Source: Mammaliicoccus sciuri
GTDB lineage: Bacteria > Bacillota > Bacilli > Staphylococcales > Staphylococcaceae
NCBI RefSeq assembly: GCF_025561425.1
Contig: NZ_CP094824.1
Location: 2,046,001 to 2,110,000 of the forward strand
Direction of reading: 5' to 3'
Length of the DNA: 64,000 nucleotides
The position numbers and the translations under genes were made by a program. Below the pieces are notes generated by a model. That model made no database searches and was not told the DNA's origin. It saw only the letters and a program-made list of their open reading frames with translations. This document shows, in pieces, positions 10,627 to 19,635 of the stretch (its first letter is position 1; each line of letters begins with the position of its first letter).

Positions 10627-11972
10627 TATACTTCACCCTTTCTGTCTATTATTTTGTTCACATCATCAGTCGTTTTACTGTGACTAAACATTCTAATAAG
10701 TACATAACTTGATGAAATACCAAGAACTAAATAAAGTATTGCGAATGCAATGAATACAAGTGCAAGTCCATCAGCATTTGTTGCAGCTTGTGCAACTTTT
10801 AAGTAACCTCTTAATATCCAAGGTTGTCTACCCATCTCAGCTAAGAACCAACCAAATTCAATTGCAAGCATTGCAAGTGGTCCGGTTAATACCGCTAAAT
10901 ATAAGATTGGCTTACTATATTGCGACCATTTTTTCACCCATTTTAATACGACAAATAAAGCTGAAACGACAAAGCAATACACACCAAAGAATACCATCAA
11001 ATCAAAGAAATAGTGAATGATAAGTGGTGGTGTTTCATCGCTCTTAAATTCGTTTAAACCTTTAACTTCAGTATTAAAATTACTATCTGACAAGAAACTT
11101 AAAGCGCCAGGTATTTTAATAGCACCTTTAACTTCTTGTTTATCTTCATCAACTACCCCAAATAATACTAGGTCTGCTTTTGATTCACTTTCAAAATGCC
11201 ACTCCATAGCTGCTAATTTTTCAGGTTGTTCTTGATGTAAGAACTTAGCTGATAAATCGCCAGCTAACATTGCAAGTAAACTCGCAATTAAACCGACTAT
11301 CATCGTAAGTTTAAGAGCTTTTTTATGATATTCCTTATCATCTATAAATTTATTCTTAATTAAACGATATGCTGCTATACTTGCTAAAATAAATGCAGCT
11401 GTCATAAATGCAGTCGCTATAACGTGAAAAGCTCTAATACCGAATGATGCATTAAACATCGCAGCAATTGGATCAATGTTCATCAATTTTCCATTGATAA
11501 AATCGAATCCATTTGGCGTATTCATGAAAGAATTCACAGATGTAATAAAGAACGCTGAGAATGTACCACCAATAATTACTGGTAACGTAATTAAAAAGTG
11601 CGTCCATTTACCTTTGAATCTATCCCACGTATATAAATAAATACTTAAGAAAATAGCCTCAAAGAAAAAGGCGAATGTTTCCATAAATAATGGTAGCGCA
11701 ATAACTTGCCCACCTAATTGCATAAATGCTGGCCACAATAATGATAATTGTAGACCAATAATTGTTCCCGTAACTACTCCGACCGCTACAGTAATCGTAT
11801 ACCCTTTAGACCAACGTTTTGCCATTGCTATATACATAGGATTATTGTTCTTAATACCTATGAATTCAGCAATTGCAAACATTAATGGGATCCCCACACC
11901 AATTGTTGCAAAAATGATATGGAATCCCAAGGTCATAGCAGTTAGTAAACGACTTATAACTACTGCATCCAT
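10626..11972 (-). CDS. cydA: Cytochrome bd quinol oxidase subunit I
   Basis: Haem-bearing subunit of the bd oxidase. 448 residues from the ATG at 11972, which has GGAGG seven bases upstream; an in-frame ATG further upstream at 12008 would overlap the Rex operator and lacks a ribosome site. MDAVVISRLLTAMTLGFHIIFA carries the family's N-terminal signature, and GRQPW near the C terminus is the conserved motif preceding the last helices. The quinol (Q) loop is short as in other Firmicutes. Expression should rise when NADH accumulates, through the Rex site 21 bases upstream. Confidence 0.95.
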   Translation of the reverse strand: MDAVVISRLLTAMTLGFHIIFATIGVGIPLMFAIAEFIGIKNNNPMYIAMAKRWSKGYTITVAVGVVTGTIIGLQLSLLWPAFMQLGGQVIALPLFMETFAFFFEAIFLSIYLYTWDRFKGKWTHFLITLPVIIGGTFSAFFITSVNSFMNTPNGFDFINGKLMNIDPIAAMFNASFGIRAFHVIATAFMTAAFILASIAAYRLIKNKFIDDKEYHKKALKLTMIVGLIASLLAMLAGDLSAKFLHQEQPEKLAAMEWHFESESKADLVLFGVVDEDKQEVKGAIKIPGALSFLSDSNFNTEVKGLNEFKSDETPPLIIHYFFDLMVFFGVYCFVVSALFVVLKWVKKWSQYSKPILYLAVLTGPLAMLAIEFGWFLAEMGRQPWILRGYLKVAQAATNADGLALVFIAFAILYLVLGISSSYVLIRMFSHSKTTDDVNKIIDRKGEV

Positions 11973-11992
11973 AATATTCCTCCATTCAACGT

Positions 11993-12010
11993 TTGTGATA
12001 TACATCACAA
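11993..12010. promoter_or_regulatory. Rex operator of cydAB
   Basis: TTGTGA-N6-TCACAA (11993-11998 and 12005-12010) is a perfect match to the 18-bp Rex inverted repeat. It sits just downstream of the predicted transcription start, where bound Rex (NAD+-rich state) would block transcription. A second, imperfect palindrome with TTGTGAAATGTT and AACATTTACAA arms lies upstream at 12041-12064, around the -35 region. Confidence 0.9.
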
Positions 12011-12019
12011 TTTAATCTT

Positions 12020-12048
12020 ATTATACAACACTTTAATCATTTGTGAAA
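12020..12048 (-). promoter_or_regulatory. cydA promoter
   Basis: On the minus strand TTTCAC (12048-12043) and TATAAT (12025-12020) are spaced by 17 bases. Start would be near 12013, immediately before the Rex box. Confidence 0.7.
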
Positions 12049-12101
12049 TGTTTAACATTTACAAAGTAATGACAAATTAATGGCAAAATAGGACATAATC
12101 G

Positions 12102-12129
12102 TTGAACGCTTAAAAAAATCATTTATAAT
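12102..12129 (+). promoter_or_regulatory. Promoter of the glutaredoxin-like / phosphoesterase pair
   Basis: TTGAAC (12102-12107) and a consensus TATAAT (12124-12129) with a 16-base spacer, divergent from the cydA promoter. Confidence 0.75.
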
Positions 12130-12157
12130 ATGTCTATATAAAGTTGAGGTGAAATCT

Positions 12158-12388
12158 ATGAGTGAAGTTACAATTTATACACAAGACCAGTGTCCCCCTT
12201 GCCAATTTGTAAAACAATATTTTAATGAAAAAGAAATTCCTTTTACAGAAAAAAATATAAAAAACAAACAATTTAAAAACGAACTTATCGATCTAGACAG
12301 TTTTTCAACACCTACTGTTCTCATTAATAGAGAAGTTTTTTATCAAGTTGATATAGAATCTTTTAATAAAGCATTAGGCATTCATTAA
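12158..12388 (+). CDS. Glutaredoxin/NrdH-like thiol protein
   Basis: 76-residue thioredoxin-fold protein with the redox motif C12-P-P-C15 near the N terminus and the cis-proline context STPTVLI near residue 52. The ATG at 12158 is chosen over a GTG at 12149 because that GTG forms part of the GAGGTG ribosome site. Family members donate electrons to small reductases; the partner is unknown here, as no nrd genes are nearby. The stop overlaps the start of the next gene (TAATG). Divergent placement from Rex-controlled cydAB may suggest a redox link, which is inference. Confidence 0.85.
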   Translation: MSEVTIYTQDQCPPCQFVKQYFNEKEIPFTEKNIKNKQFKNELIDLDSFSTPTVLINREVFYQVDIESFNKALGIH

Positions 12389-13149
12389 TGAAGATTCAAT
12401 TTCCAAGTTCTAAAATTAAAGTCACCACACATTCTATTGATACAAACTTAAAATCAAATCTGAAACTCATTCATATAACAGATTTGCATTTAGGTTATTA
12501 TTCTAATTTAGAAAATTTATATCAACTTGTACGTCTTATTAATGAGCAAGAAGCAGATATTGTTTGTTTCACAGGTGATTGTTTTGATGATATTGCTCAA
12601 ATTTCATTTGACCCTTATCTAGTTATACCTTTATTTCGTACAGTTCAATCAAAATATGGAAAATTTTTTGTTCCAGGCAACCACGATTACGGTTCAAACG
12701 GCACTCATACGGTATTAGATATCATGAATAAATCGGGTTTTGAAGTCTTGTTAAACAGTTCTTACGTCGTCAACACACCTGCTGGTATCATTCAGATAAA
12801 CGGTATAGACGATTTGTGTTTTGGTCAGCCTAACTTTTGTAGTTCATTCCAAGTACCTAATTGTCGTATAGACTTTAGAATAGGTCTCGTACATGAACCA
12901 GATAAAGTTAAATTATTAGATCCAAACATCCATTTAGTACTATCTGGACATACACATGGTGGTCAAGTTCGACTTCCTAAGTTTGGCGCTATTTATACAC
13001 CAACTTATGGAAAAGTATATAAACAAGGTTTGTATCAAATTAGAACTGGACAATACCTCTATGTTAATCAAGGCTTAGGTATGACAAGACTTCCGATTAG
13101 AATATTTTGCTCACCTGAAATTGCGATATTCAATTTGCAATCTCAATAA
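12388..13149 (+). CDS. Calcineurin-like metallophosphoesterase (YkuE-like)
   Basis: 253 residues with the full two-metal phosphoesterase motif set: TDLHLG (D32, H34), FTGDCFDD (G63-D64), PGNHDYG (N98, H99, D100), GLVHEPD, and GHTHGGQVR (H188, H190). Similar proteins include YkuE-type phosphohydrolases; substrate unknown. The N terminus is only weakly hydrophobic, so a membrane location is not evident. Translationally coupled to the upstream glutaredoxin-like gene by a TAATG overlap. Transcription ends at the shared terminator 13174-13224. Confidence 0.88.
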   Translation: MKIQFPSSKIKVTTHSIDTNLKSNLKLIHITDLHLGYYSNLENLYQLVRLINEQEADIVCFTGDCFDDIAQISFDPYLVIPLFRTVQSKYGKFFVPGNHDYGSNGTHTVLDIMNKSGFEVLLNSSYVVNTPAGIIQINGIDDLCFGQPNFCSSFQVPNCRIDFRIGLVHEPDKVKLLDPNIHLVLSGHTHGGQVRLPKFGAIYTPTYGKVYKQGLYQIRTGQYLYVNQGLGMTRLPIRIFCSPEIAIFNLQSQ

Positions 13150-13173
13150 AGTCTGAAAAGATCATTCACATAT

Positions 13174-13225
13174 AAAAACAGAGCAGTTATCTACTTAATG
13201 TTAAGAGATAACTGCTCTGTTTTTT
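13174..13225. terminator. Bidirectional terminator, phosphoesterase/ptsI
   Basis: A very long stem, AAAAACAGAGCAGTTATCT (13174-13192) pairing with its complement at 13206-13224, with an A-run on one side and a T-run on the other, ends both convergent units. Confidence 0.93.
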
Positions 13226-13229
13226 AATT

Positions 13230-14942
13230 TTAAAGAATTTGATTAACGAGTTCAACAACTTCTTCTTCTGTTGCACAGTTAATTGCTTTGTTCGCTAATT
13301 CTTGCATTTCTTTTTGATCTAATTGTTTGATTTGTTTTCTAGCTTTTAGAATACTTGTCGCACTCATAGAGAATTCATCTAAACCTAATCCAAGTAATAA
13401 TGGAATTGCTGTATTGTCTCCAGCCATTTCTCCACACATACCAGTCCATTTACCTTCTTTATGAGAAGCTTCAATTACTTGCTTAACTAAGCGAAGAATT
13501 GCAGGGTTATATGGTTGGTATAAGTAAGAAACACGCTCAGACATACGGTCAGCAGCCATTGTATATTGGATTAAATCATTCGTACCAATACTGAAGAAAT
13601 CAACTTCTTTAGCGAAGATGTCTGCAAGTGCTGCAGTAGATGGAATTTCTACCATAATACCGATTTCGATATCATCCGCAACGTTAACACCTTCAGAAAC
13701 TAATTTTTCTTTTTCTTCAAGTAAGATTGCTTTAGCGTCTCTAAATTCTTTAATAGTTGCAATCATAGGGAACATGATATTTAACTTACCAAATTCAGAA
13801 GCACGTAATAAAGCTCTTAATTGAGTTCTAAAGATATCAGTTTGATCTAAACATAAACGAATCGCTCTATATCCTAAGAATGGGTTCATTTCTTTAGGTA
13901 AGTTTAGATAAGATAATTCTTTATCTCCACCTATGTCTAAAGTACGAACGACAACACGTTTGCCGTCCATTTCTTTTAAGACTTTACTATATGCTTCAAA
14001 TTGTTCTTCTTCTGAAGGCATATTGTCTCTACCCATGTATAAGAATTCAGTACGGTATAAACCGATACCTTCTGCGCCGTTATTTTTAACACCTTCTAAG
14101 TCATTAGGTGTACCAATATTCGCAGCTAATTCTACATGAACACCATCTTTAGAAACAGATTCATCATTAACTAGTTTAGCTAATTCTTCTTTTTCAGCTA
14201 AGAAGTTTTTCTGTTTTTGTTCGTATGCTTGAACTTCGTCATCTGTTGGGTTAATGATTACATCACCAGATAAACCATCAATGATTAAACTATCACCATG
14301 GTTTACACGATCAGTAATATCTTTAGTACCTACAACAGCAGGAATTTCTAATGAACGACTCATTATTGCTGAGTGTGAAGTTCTTCCACCGATATTTGTC
14401 GCAAAACCTTTAACAAACTCTTTGTTAAGTTGCGCAGTGTCAGATGGTGTTAAATCTTCACCTACAATAATAACGCTTTCATTAATCATACTAGGGTTTG
14501 GTAATTCTACACCTAAAATATGTGCCAAAATACGTTTAGAAACGTCACGAATATCTGCCGCACGTTCTTTCATGTATTCATTATCCATATTTTCGAAAAT
14601 TGTAATGAAGTTTGTTGATACTTCATTTAACGCAGTAGGTGCATTTACTTTGTTATTGCGAATATTTTCTTCAATTGGATTTAATAATTCTGGATCTTCT
14701 AACACTAATAAATGTGCATCAAAAATCGCAGCTTTATCTGCACCAAGTTGTTTTTCAGCATTATTACGAATTTGAGTTAATTCAACTTTTGTTTGATTAA
14801 CAGCCGCTTTAAACTTTTCAACTTCGCCGTCTACATCGCTGATATTTTCGCTTGAAAACGATAAGTCAGGTTCAACTAATAAATATGCTTTACTAATAGC
14901 CACACCATCAGATGCAGCTATACCTTTTAATAATTCAGACAT
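13230..14942 (-). CDS. ptsI: PTS enzyme I (PEP-protein phosphotransferase)
   Basis: Cytoplasmic first kinase of the phosphotransferase system: autophosphorylates from PEP and passes the phosphate to HPr. 570 residues. The phosphorylated histidine is H190 in [21 protein letters not shown]. The C-terminal PEP-binding barrel shows [40 protein letters not shown] and [10 protein letters not shown] with the catalytic Cys. Its start overlaps the ptsH stop (TAATG), and the pair is transcribed from the ptsH promoter. Confidence 0.98.
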   Translation of the reverse strand: MSELLKGIAASDGVAISKAYLLVEPDLSFSSENISDVDGEVEKFKAAVNQTKVELTQIRNNAEKQLGADKAAIFDAHLLVLEDPELLNPIEENIRNNKVNAPTALNEVSTNFITIFENMDNEYMKERAADIRDVSKRILAHILGVELPNPSMINESVIIVGEDLTPSDTAQLNKEFVKGFATNIGGRTSHSAIMSRSLEIPAVVGTKDITDRVNHGDSLIIDGLSGDVIINPTDDEVQAYEQKQKNFLAEKEELAKLVNDESVSKDGVHVELAANIGTPNDLEGVKNNGAEGIGLYRTEFLYMGRDNMPSEEEQFEAYSKVLKEMDGKRVVVRTLDIGGDKELSYLNLPKEMNPFLGYRAIRLCLDQTDIFRTQLRALLRASEFGKLNIMFPMIATIKEFRDAKAILLEEKEKLVSEGVNVADDIEIGIMVEIPSTAALADIFAKEVDFFSIGTNDLIQYTMAADRMSERVSYLYQPYNPAILRLVKQVIEASHKEGKWTGMCGEMAGDNTAIPLLLGLGLDEFSMSATSILKARKQIKQLDQKEMQELANKAINCATEEEVVELVNQIL

Positions 14943-15208
14943 TATTTAGTTAATCCTTCTTTAGATAATACTTCAGTAATTGCTTCGATAGCTTCTTTCT
15001 CATCACTACCCTCAGCGTAGATAGTAATTTCAGCATCTTTACCAACACCTAGGCTCATTACACCCATGATTGATTTTAAGTTAACTTTTTTAGTGTTATA
15101 TTCTAATTGTACATCTGAATCAAATTTAGATGCAGTTTGAACTAACATTGTTGCTGGTCTAGCGTGAATACCCGTTTCGTCAATAATTACGTATGAATTT
15201 TGTTCCAT
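14942..15208 (-). CDS. ptsH: Phosphocarrier protein HPr
   Basis: 88-residue PTS phosphocarrier. H15 (TGIHARPA) receives phosphate from enzyme I; S46 ([12 protein letters not shown]) is the HPr kinase site, so this protein also acts as CcpA co-repressor in the P-Ser form. GGAGACA precedes the ATG at 15208. The presence of CcpA-dependent cre boxes elsewhere in the window fits this system. Confidence 0.98.
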   Translation of the reverse strand: MEQNSYVIIDETGIHARPATMLVQTASKFDSDVQLEYNTKKVNLKSIMGVMSLGVGKDAEITIYAEGSDEKEAIEAITEVLSKEGLTK

Positions 15209-15255
15209 TTTTATTGTCTCCTTCTGATACCTATATTAAATTTGTATAAAATCAA

Positions 15256-15284
15256 ATTTTATCTATACGATTAAAGAATATCAA
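15256..15284 (-). promoter_or_regulatory. ptsHI promoter
   Basis: TTGATA (15284-15279) and TAAAAT (15261-15256) on the minus strand with a 17-base spacer, about 48 bases before the ptsH ATG. Confidence 0.7.
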
Positions 15285-15344
15285 AAAACCACTTACAATT
15301 CAATCATATTACATAAGTATGCAATTATTTGAGCTGATTATTCT

Positions 15345-16262
15345 TTATTTTTGAAGGTTCGTGTATTCAACTGCTATTTGTGTACCAATTTTAGCGTTAT
15401 GTTCAACAAGTTTAATATTTGTTTCTAATGATTTACCGCCAGATTGCTTAACGATTTCACCTAATAGGAATGGTGTAGAATCTTTGCCGTGAATACCTTC
15501 TTCTTCAGCTTTAGCAACTGCTTTGTCAATAATACCATTGATGAAACTTGGTTCTAATTGATCCTCTTCTGGTACTGGGTTAGCGACAACAATACCTGTT
15601 TCTAAACCTAAGTCCCATTGTACTTCTGCAAGTTTCGCAATTGTACTTACTTCATCAATTCTTGTGTTTAATTTAAGACCACTTTCTCTTGTAAAGAATG
15701 CCGGGAGTTCATCAGTTTGATATCCAACTACAGGTACTCCTTTTGTTTCTAAATATTCTAATGTTTTGTCTAAGTCTAAAATTGATTTAGCACCTGCACA
15801 AATGACAGCTACTTTCGTTTTAGAAAGTTCATCTAAATCTGCAGAAATATCCATTGTATGTTCAGCACCTTTATGAACACCACCGATACCACCAGTAACA
15901 AAGAATTTAATGTCTGCTAATTGAGCACAAATCATTGTTGAAGCCACTGTTGTTGCACCAATTTTTTTAGTTGCTAATATTTCAGCGATATCTCTTCTAG
16001 AAACTTTTGCTACATTTTCTGCACTTGCTAATAATTGTAATTCATCTTCGCTCAATCCAATTTTAATTTTTCCATCAATAATTGCGATTGTTGCAGGTAC
16101 CCCACCATTATCTCTTACAATTTGTTCTACTTTTTGTGCCATTTCTACGTTTTGAGGATAAGGCATACCATGTGAAATAATTGTAGATTCTAAAGCAACA
16201 ATTGCTTTACCTTCCTCTTTTGCTTGTTCTACTTCTTTTGAAAATTGAATATAGTTTTCCAT
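15345..16262 (-). CDS. psuG: Pseudouridine-5'-phosphate glycosidase
   Basis: 305-residue enzyme that breaks the C-C glycosidic bond of pseudouridine 5'-phosphate to uracil and ribose 5-phosphate. Family signatures are [15 protein letters not shown] near residue 23, [12 protein letters not shown], the [11 protein letters not shown] segment, and the C-terminal [12 protein letters not shown]. The start overlaps the psuK stop codon (TAATG). Together with psuK it lets the cell use pseudouridine from RNA turnover. Confidence 0.95.
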   Translation of the reverse strand: MENYIQFSKEVEQAKEEGKAIVALESTIISHGMPYPQNVEMAQKVEQIVRDNGGVPATIAIIDGKIKIGLSEDELQLLASAENVAKVSRRDIAEILATKKIGATTVASTMICAQLADIKFFVTGGIGGVHKGAEHTMDISADLDELSKTKVAVICAGAKSILDLDKTLEYLETKGVPVVGYQTDELPAFFTRESGLKLNTRIDEVSTIAKLAEVQWDLGLETGIVVANPVPEEDQLEPSFINGIIDKAVAKAEEEGIHGKDSTPFLLGEIVKQSGGKSLETNIKLVEHNAKIGTQIAVEYTNLQK

Positions 16263-17353
16263 TATAAAGCCTCCATGTCCTTAATTAATTGTTTTTTATC
16301 TAAATCTTGTCTGACTGTATAAGCTGTTTGAATTGTTTTAGATGCATTTGCTTTTGCCAAATCAATAATTTTGTCGATTTCATATGATTTCAACCATCCA
16401 TAAATTAAACCTGATGTAAATGCATCACCGGCACCTGTTACATCAACGACATTATCGACTTTTTTGACTTCAAATTGACGTTGACCTTCATCACCATCAT
16501 AAATAATCTTATCTTTACCTGATGTCACAACTAAGTTATTCACACCAAGTGATCTAATTTCACCAATGTATTGAATTAATTCCGCTTCTGTTTGTGCATC
16601 TTTACCTACAAATGATTCAACTTCATCTTTATTTAATATGAGCCAATCAACAGCATGTAAATTATGAGGTAGACGATTCATCTTCGGGCCTGAAACTGCA
16701 ATCAATACTAATTTAATCTTTTTCTTCTCTGCATATGAACATAAAAACTCTATCGTCTCTTTAGGACAGTTTAAATCTGCAATAATACATTTTGATTTAT
16801 TGAGTAAATATGTGTTTTTAATCATAAATTCTGGCGTAATTTTGTCATATACTGACATGTCCGCAAACCCCATCGTCATACTACCATGTTGATCTAACAA
16901 TGCTGTATAACTTCCCGTTGATTCACTAGAGATTTTCTCAACATAGTCTACATTCATAAATGGTGATGATAAATCAGAAATATGTTGCCACTCTGCATCA
17001 TTACCTGAAGTCGTTAATAACAGAACATCTTCACCGATACGTCCTAAATTCTCAGCAACGTTTCTAGCAACACCACCAATAGAAGTTTCAGAAGTTACTG
17101 GGTTTGAAGTGCCCTGCACTAAATCGTCTGTAATATGAAATTTCCTATCTATGTTAGCTCCACCAATACATACAATTGGATTTTGCTCGTTTAATACATA
17201 TGCTTTCCCTTGCACATATTCTTTCTTAACTAAACCTGAAATAATATTTGCAACTGCAGGTCTAGACAAACCAACTTTATCTGATAACTCTTGTTGTGAT
17301 ATAAAAGGATTCTCTTTTATTAAGTTAAGAATTAATTTTTCATTTTCATTCAT
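16262..17353 (-). CDS. psuK: Pseudouridine kinase with N-terminal HTH domain
   Basis: 363-residue PfkB-family sugar kinase, expected to phosphorylate pseudouridine for PsuG. The first 60 residues form a winged-helix domain ([42 protein letters not shown]), so the protein can bind DNA. The kinase part carries [19 protein letters not shown] and the catalytic-base motif DVTGAGDAF. The ATG at 17353 is chosen; the GTG at 17362 is inside the GAGGTG ribosome site. Two palindromes between the promoter and this gene (17367-17399) are a probable self-operator, suggesting repression relieved by substrate. Confidence 0.92.
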   Translation of the reverse strand: MNENEKLILNLIKENPFISQQELSDKVGLSRPAVANIISGLVKKEYVQGKAYVLNEQNPIVCIGGANIDRKFHITDDLVQGTSNPVTSETSIGGVARNVAENLGRIGEDVLLLTTSGNDAEWQHISDLSSPFMNVDYVEKISSESTGSYTALLDQHGSMTMGFADMSVYDKITPEFMIKNTYLLNKSKCIIADLNCPKETIEFLCSYAEKKKIKLVLIAVSGPKMNRLPHNLHAVDWLILNKDEVESFVGKDAQTEAELIQYIGEIRSLGVNNLVVTSGKDKIIYDGDEGQRQFEVKKVDNVVDVTGAGDAFTSGLIYGWLKSYEIDKIIDLAKANASKTIQTAYTVRQDLDKKQLIKDMEAL

Positions 17354-17366
17354 CAATTTCACCTCA

Positions 17367-17399
17367 CAAACATTTGTTTATATTTCAAACTTTAGTTTG
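17367..17399. promoter_or_regulatory. Paired inverted repeats, probable PsuK self-operator
   Basis: CAAACATTTGTTTA (17367-17380) and the perfect palindrome CAAACTTTAGTTTG (17386-17399) share the form CAAAC-N4-GTTTG and start 19 bp apart. They fill the stretch between the psuK -10 and its ribosome site. A role as the binding site of the PsuK winged helix is inference. Confidence 0.6.
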
Positions 17400-17407
17400 C
17401 TTTTTTG

Positions 17408-17436
17408 ATTATAAAGCGTTTTTAGAATAATTGCAA
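17408..17436 (-). promoter_or_regulatory. psuKG promoter
   Basis: TTGCAA (17436-17431) and consensus TATAAT (17413-17408) on the minus strand, 17-base spacer. The spacer holds AAAACGCTT, a weak match to a CcpA cre core. Confidence 0.8.
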
Positions 17437-17456
17437 ATATAAAATAAAAAATTACA

Positions 17457-17498
17457 CAAAAAAGAAGCTAAGACATTACAAAATGCCTTAGCTTCTTT
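17457..17498 (-). terminator. Terminator of the EcsC-like gene
   Basis: Stem AAGAAGCTAAG (17462-17472) with CTTAGCTTCTT (17487-17497) and minus-strand T-run at 17463-17457, directly after the 17507 stop and before the psuK promoter. Confidence 0.9.
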
Positions 17499-17506
17499 TC
17501 AATATT

Positions 17507-18043
17507 CTATTCACCTATAAAGTCTTGAATGACTGTTTCACATTTTTTAATGTGATCCTCACCCATTTTTTTCATTAAATAATAACTAATTGAACCAGCA
17601 ACTGCTTGTCCAACTAATGGTACCCATCTTGATTGTTTTGCCGCTTCTCTTTTTACGACTGATCTAAATATAACTTTCACCATTGCATTCGTTACTTTTT
17701 GACCAATAAACTGGCTACCTCTCATTGCAGCTGATGTTAAAACTTTTTGTTTTAAATCATCTTGCATTTTATTAACTTGCTTATGACTTAATCCATAAAT
17801 TTTATTAATATCTTCAATGATATCGCCCATTAATTTAATATCCATACCAACACCAAGTCCTGGGATTGGTACGACATTTGCAGCTGAAGACATTAATGAC
17901 TTCTTATGAATAAGTTCTTTAGCTTTTTTTCTACGTTCTAACAATTCTTCTTGTGAAGTTGGTAATTCAGAACGCTTCTTTATTTCTTGTATACCAAATG
18001 CTTTATTGCCTGCTTTTGTCGTAATTTTATCGAAAATTCCCAT
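17507..18043 (-). CDS. EcsC-family protein
   Basis: 178 residues beginning MGIFDKITTKAGNKAFG; the ATG at 18043 has GAGGAG ten bases upstream, better than earlier in-frame ATGs. The central hydrophobic stretch SSAANVVPIPGLGVGMDIKLMGDII and the later RWVPLVGQAVAGSISYYLMKKMG are the paired glycine-rich amphipathic regions characteristic of the EcsC domain. The molecular function of EcsC proteins is not known; in Bacillus EcsC accompanies an EcsAB transporter, which is absent here, so this is a stand-alone relative. It may be read through from the methyltransferase gene 72 bases upstream. Confidence 0.8.
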   Translation of the reverse strand: MGIFDKITTKAGNKAFGIQEIKKRSELPTSQEELLERRKKAKELIHKKSLMSSAANVVPIPGLGVGMDIKLMGDIIEDINKIYGLSHKQVNKMQDDLKQKVLTSAAMRGSQFIGQKVTNAMVKVIFRSVVKREAAKQSRWVPLVGQAVAGSISYYLMKKMGEDHIKKCETVIQDFIGE

Positions 18044-18115
18044 TGTTTCCATTCTCCTCACAGTTCGATTATATTCAAACATTATTATAATAATGTATAC
18101 CCGAACTAGGAAATT

Positions 18116-19288
18116 TTAACCATTTATTTGTACGAATACGACTTTCAAGTATTTACTTGGTTTATAGTGTGGATGACTCTTGAAGTCTTTAGGTAATCCC
18201 ATTACATCAGAAATTGTATAATCAACACCTAATTGATCTAATGTTTGAATTATCATTTTTTTGAATGCTTTTTGTGGGAAAGCACTTGAATTTGTACTTA
18301 GCACTAAGTTACCACTCTCGTTCAATAATTCTAATGCACCTTCAATTAATTCAGGATAGTTTTTCTGAACACTAAAAGTCTTTTTCTTATTACGTGCGAA
18401 GCTTGGTGGATCAATCACGACAACGTCATAACTTAAACCATGTCTTAAAGCATATTTGAAATAATCAAATACATCCATTATAAATATATGGTTCTGATTA
18501 AGATCTATTGTATTTAAACCAAAGTTTGCTTCAGTTAATGGTCTAGCTCTATTAGCTAAATCCACACTTGTAGTTGAACGAGCATTTTCACTTGCTGCAA
18601 CTGAAAATGCACCCGTATAACTAAATAAATTCAATATATCTTTATCTTGACTATAGTGGTCTCTTAATTTTTTTCTAACGTCTTTTTGATCTAAGAAAAT
18701 ACCTGTCATAGGTCCATCATCAAGATTAATATTATAGAACATATGATTTTCTTCTATGACATATGGAAATTCTGGTGCTTCACCTGCTACGAAGTCTGAA
18801 GCAGTTTCCATTCCTTTAAATCTTCTTTTTTCAAAAATTGATTTATAATCGAAGACTTCTTTAATTGCAGGTAATATTCTATCTTTCAATCGATATATAC
18901 CTACTGAGTACCACTGAACTAATAAATGACCGTCATAATGATCAATTGTCAGTCCACCAATTCCATCGCCTTCTGCATTAAATAATCTATATGCATTGAT
19001 ACCATCTACATTTTCATAATATGCTCTATCATTTTTAGCTTCTTCGAATAACTTTACAAAAAAGTTATGATCAATCTTTTCAGTTGAGTCTAATGATAAT
19101 ACCCAGCCTATACCTTTATTTTGTTCACCATAATATGCAGTTGCAATGAATTTTTTCCCCGCATCAACAAGCGCAACTAATTCTCCTTCATCCATTTTAG
19201 GCATATCAAAAACATCGTCTTTTTCTACTAGAGGATATCCTCTTAAATATTTATCTTCTTTTCCTTTTTTGAGCATTAATTGTTTCAT
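18116..19288 (-). CDS. Class I SAM-dependent rRNA methyltransferase, RlmI-like
   Basis: 390 residues with an N-terminal PUA-type RNA-binding domain (about 1-75), a linker beta region, and a Rossmann methyltransferase domain. SAM-binding motif I is LNLFSYTGAFSVAA near residue 215, the acidic motif II follows (TTSVDLANRA), and the catalytic IDPPSFARNKK motif is near 290. This arrangement is that of the RlmI/RlmK-like 23S rRNA cytosine-5 methyltransferases; the exact target base is not proven. Own promoter TTGGTG-N17-TATAAT (19351-19323), whose -35 overlaps the T-run of the small RNA terminator just upstream. Confidence 0.9.
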   Translation of the reverse strand: MKQLMLKKGKEDKYLRGYPLVEKDDVFDMPKMDEGELVALVDAGKKFIATAYYGEQNKGIGWVLSLDSTEKIDHNFFVKLFEEAKNDRAYYENVDGINAYRLFNAEGDGIGGLTIDHYDGHLLVQWYSVGIYRLKDRILPAIKEVFDYKSIFEKRRFKGMETASDFVAGEAPEFPYVIEENHMFYNINLDDGPMTGIFLDQKDVRKKLRDHYSQDKDILNLFSYTGAFSVAASENARSTTSVDLANRARPLTEANFGLNTIDLNQNHIFIMDVFDYFKYALRHGLSYDVVVIDPPSFARNKKKTFSVQKNYPELIEGALELLNESGNLVLSTNSSAFPQKAFKKMIIQTLDQLGVDYTISDVMGLPKDFKSHPHYKPSKYLKVVFVQING

Positions 19289-19322
19289 TATATATTAGCC
19301 ATCCTTTCGAAATGTCTCACAT

Positions 19323-19351
19323 ATTATAACGTATATTATTCAAAACACCAA
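19323..19351 (-). promoter_or_regulatory. Promoter of the RlmI-like gene
   Basis: TTGGTG (19351-19346) and TATAAT (19328-19323) on the minus strand with 17-base spacing, 35 bases upstream of the ATG. Confidence 0.6.
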
Positions 19352-19450
19352 AAAACAGAGTATTCCCCTTTAGAATACTCTGTTAACCGAATTTTATTAA
19401 TCAAAATTTCCCCCAGAAAGTTTTGATCCCCTTATATGTAAACGCTTACT
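19349..19450 (-). ncRNA. G-track small RNA, probably RsaI (RsaOG)-like
   Basis: A ~100-nt minus-strand transcription unit without an ORF. It has a promoter (TTGCGT-N17-TATACT, 19485-19457), a predicted start near 19450, and a strong terminator: 12-bp stem (19384-19373 with 19365-19354) plus T-run. Between them the RNA would read a 5' AAGGGGAU, then a hairpin with ATCAAAA/TTTTGAT arms presenting TGGGG, and the terminator loop TAAAGGGG. Three exposed G-tracks and a CcpA cre box at the start site match what is known of staphylococcal RsaI, a sugar-starvation sRNA. The sRNA call is strong; the RsaI name is by feature resemblance, not alignment. Confidence 0.7.
19437..19450. promoter_or_regulatory. 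CcpA cre box at the sRNA start site
   Basis: TGTAAACGCTTACT fits the cre consensus WTGNAANCGNWNNCW at every constrained position. It covers roughly +1 to +14 of the small RNA, so CcpA with P-Ser-HPr would block it when sugar is plentiful. Confidence 0.85.
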
Positions 19451-19456
19451 AAAGTT

Positions 19457-19485
19457 AGTATAAAGGATAAGATTATTCCACGCAA
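19457..19485 (-). promoter_or_regulatory. Promoter of the G-track small RNA
   Basis: TTGCGT (19485-19480) and TATACT (19462-19457) on the minus strand with a 17-base spacer. Confidence 0.7.
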
Positions 19486-19573
19486 TACATTTTTTGAATA
19501 AATTCATTAAAATAGTTTACTTATTACATATTTAAACTTTTAATTACAGCAATTGCTCGTGAAAATTATAAAA

Positions 19574-19614
19574 TAAAAAACACTTTATTAAGCGCATAGT
19601 GCTCAATAAAGTGT
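19574..19614 (-). terminator. Terminator of the AuxA-like gene
   Basis: Minus-strand stem ACACTTTATTGAGC (19614-19601) with its partner 19593-19580, followed by a TTTTTT run. The remaining gap sequence 19486-19573 is AT-rich with nothing recognised. Confidence 0.9.
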
Positions 19615-19635
19615 CTAATTATATCGTGTAAGATA

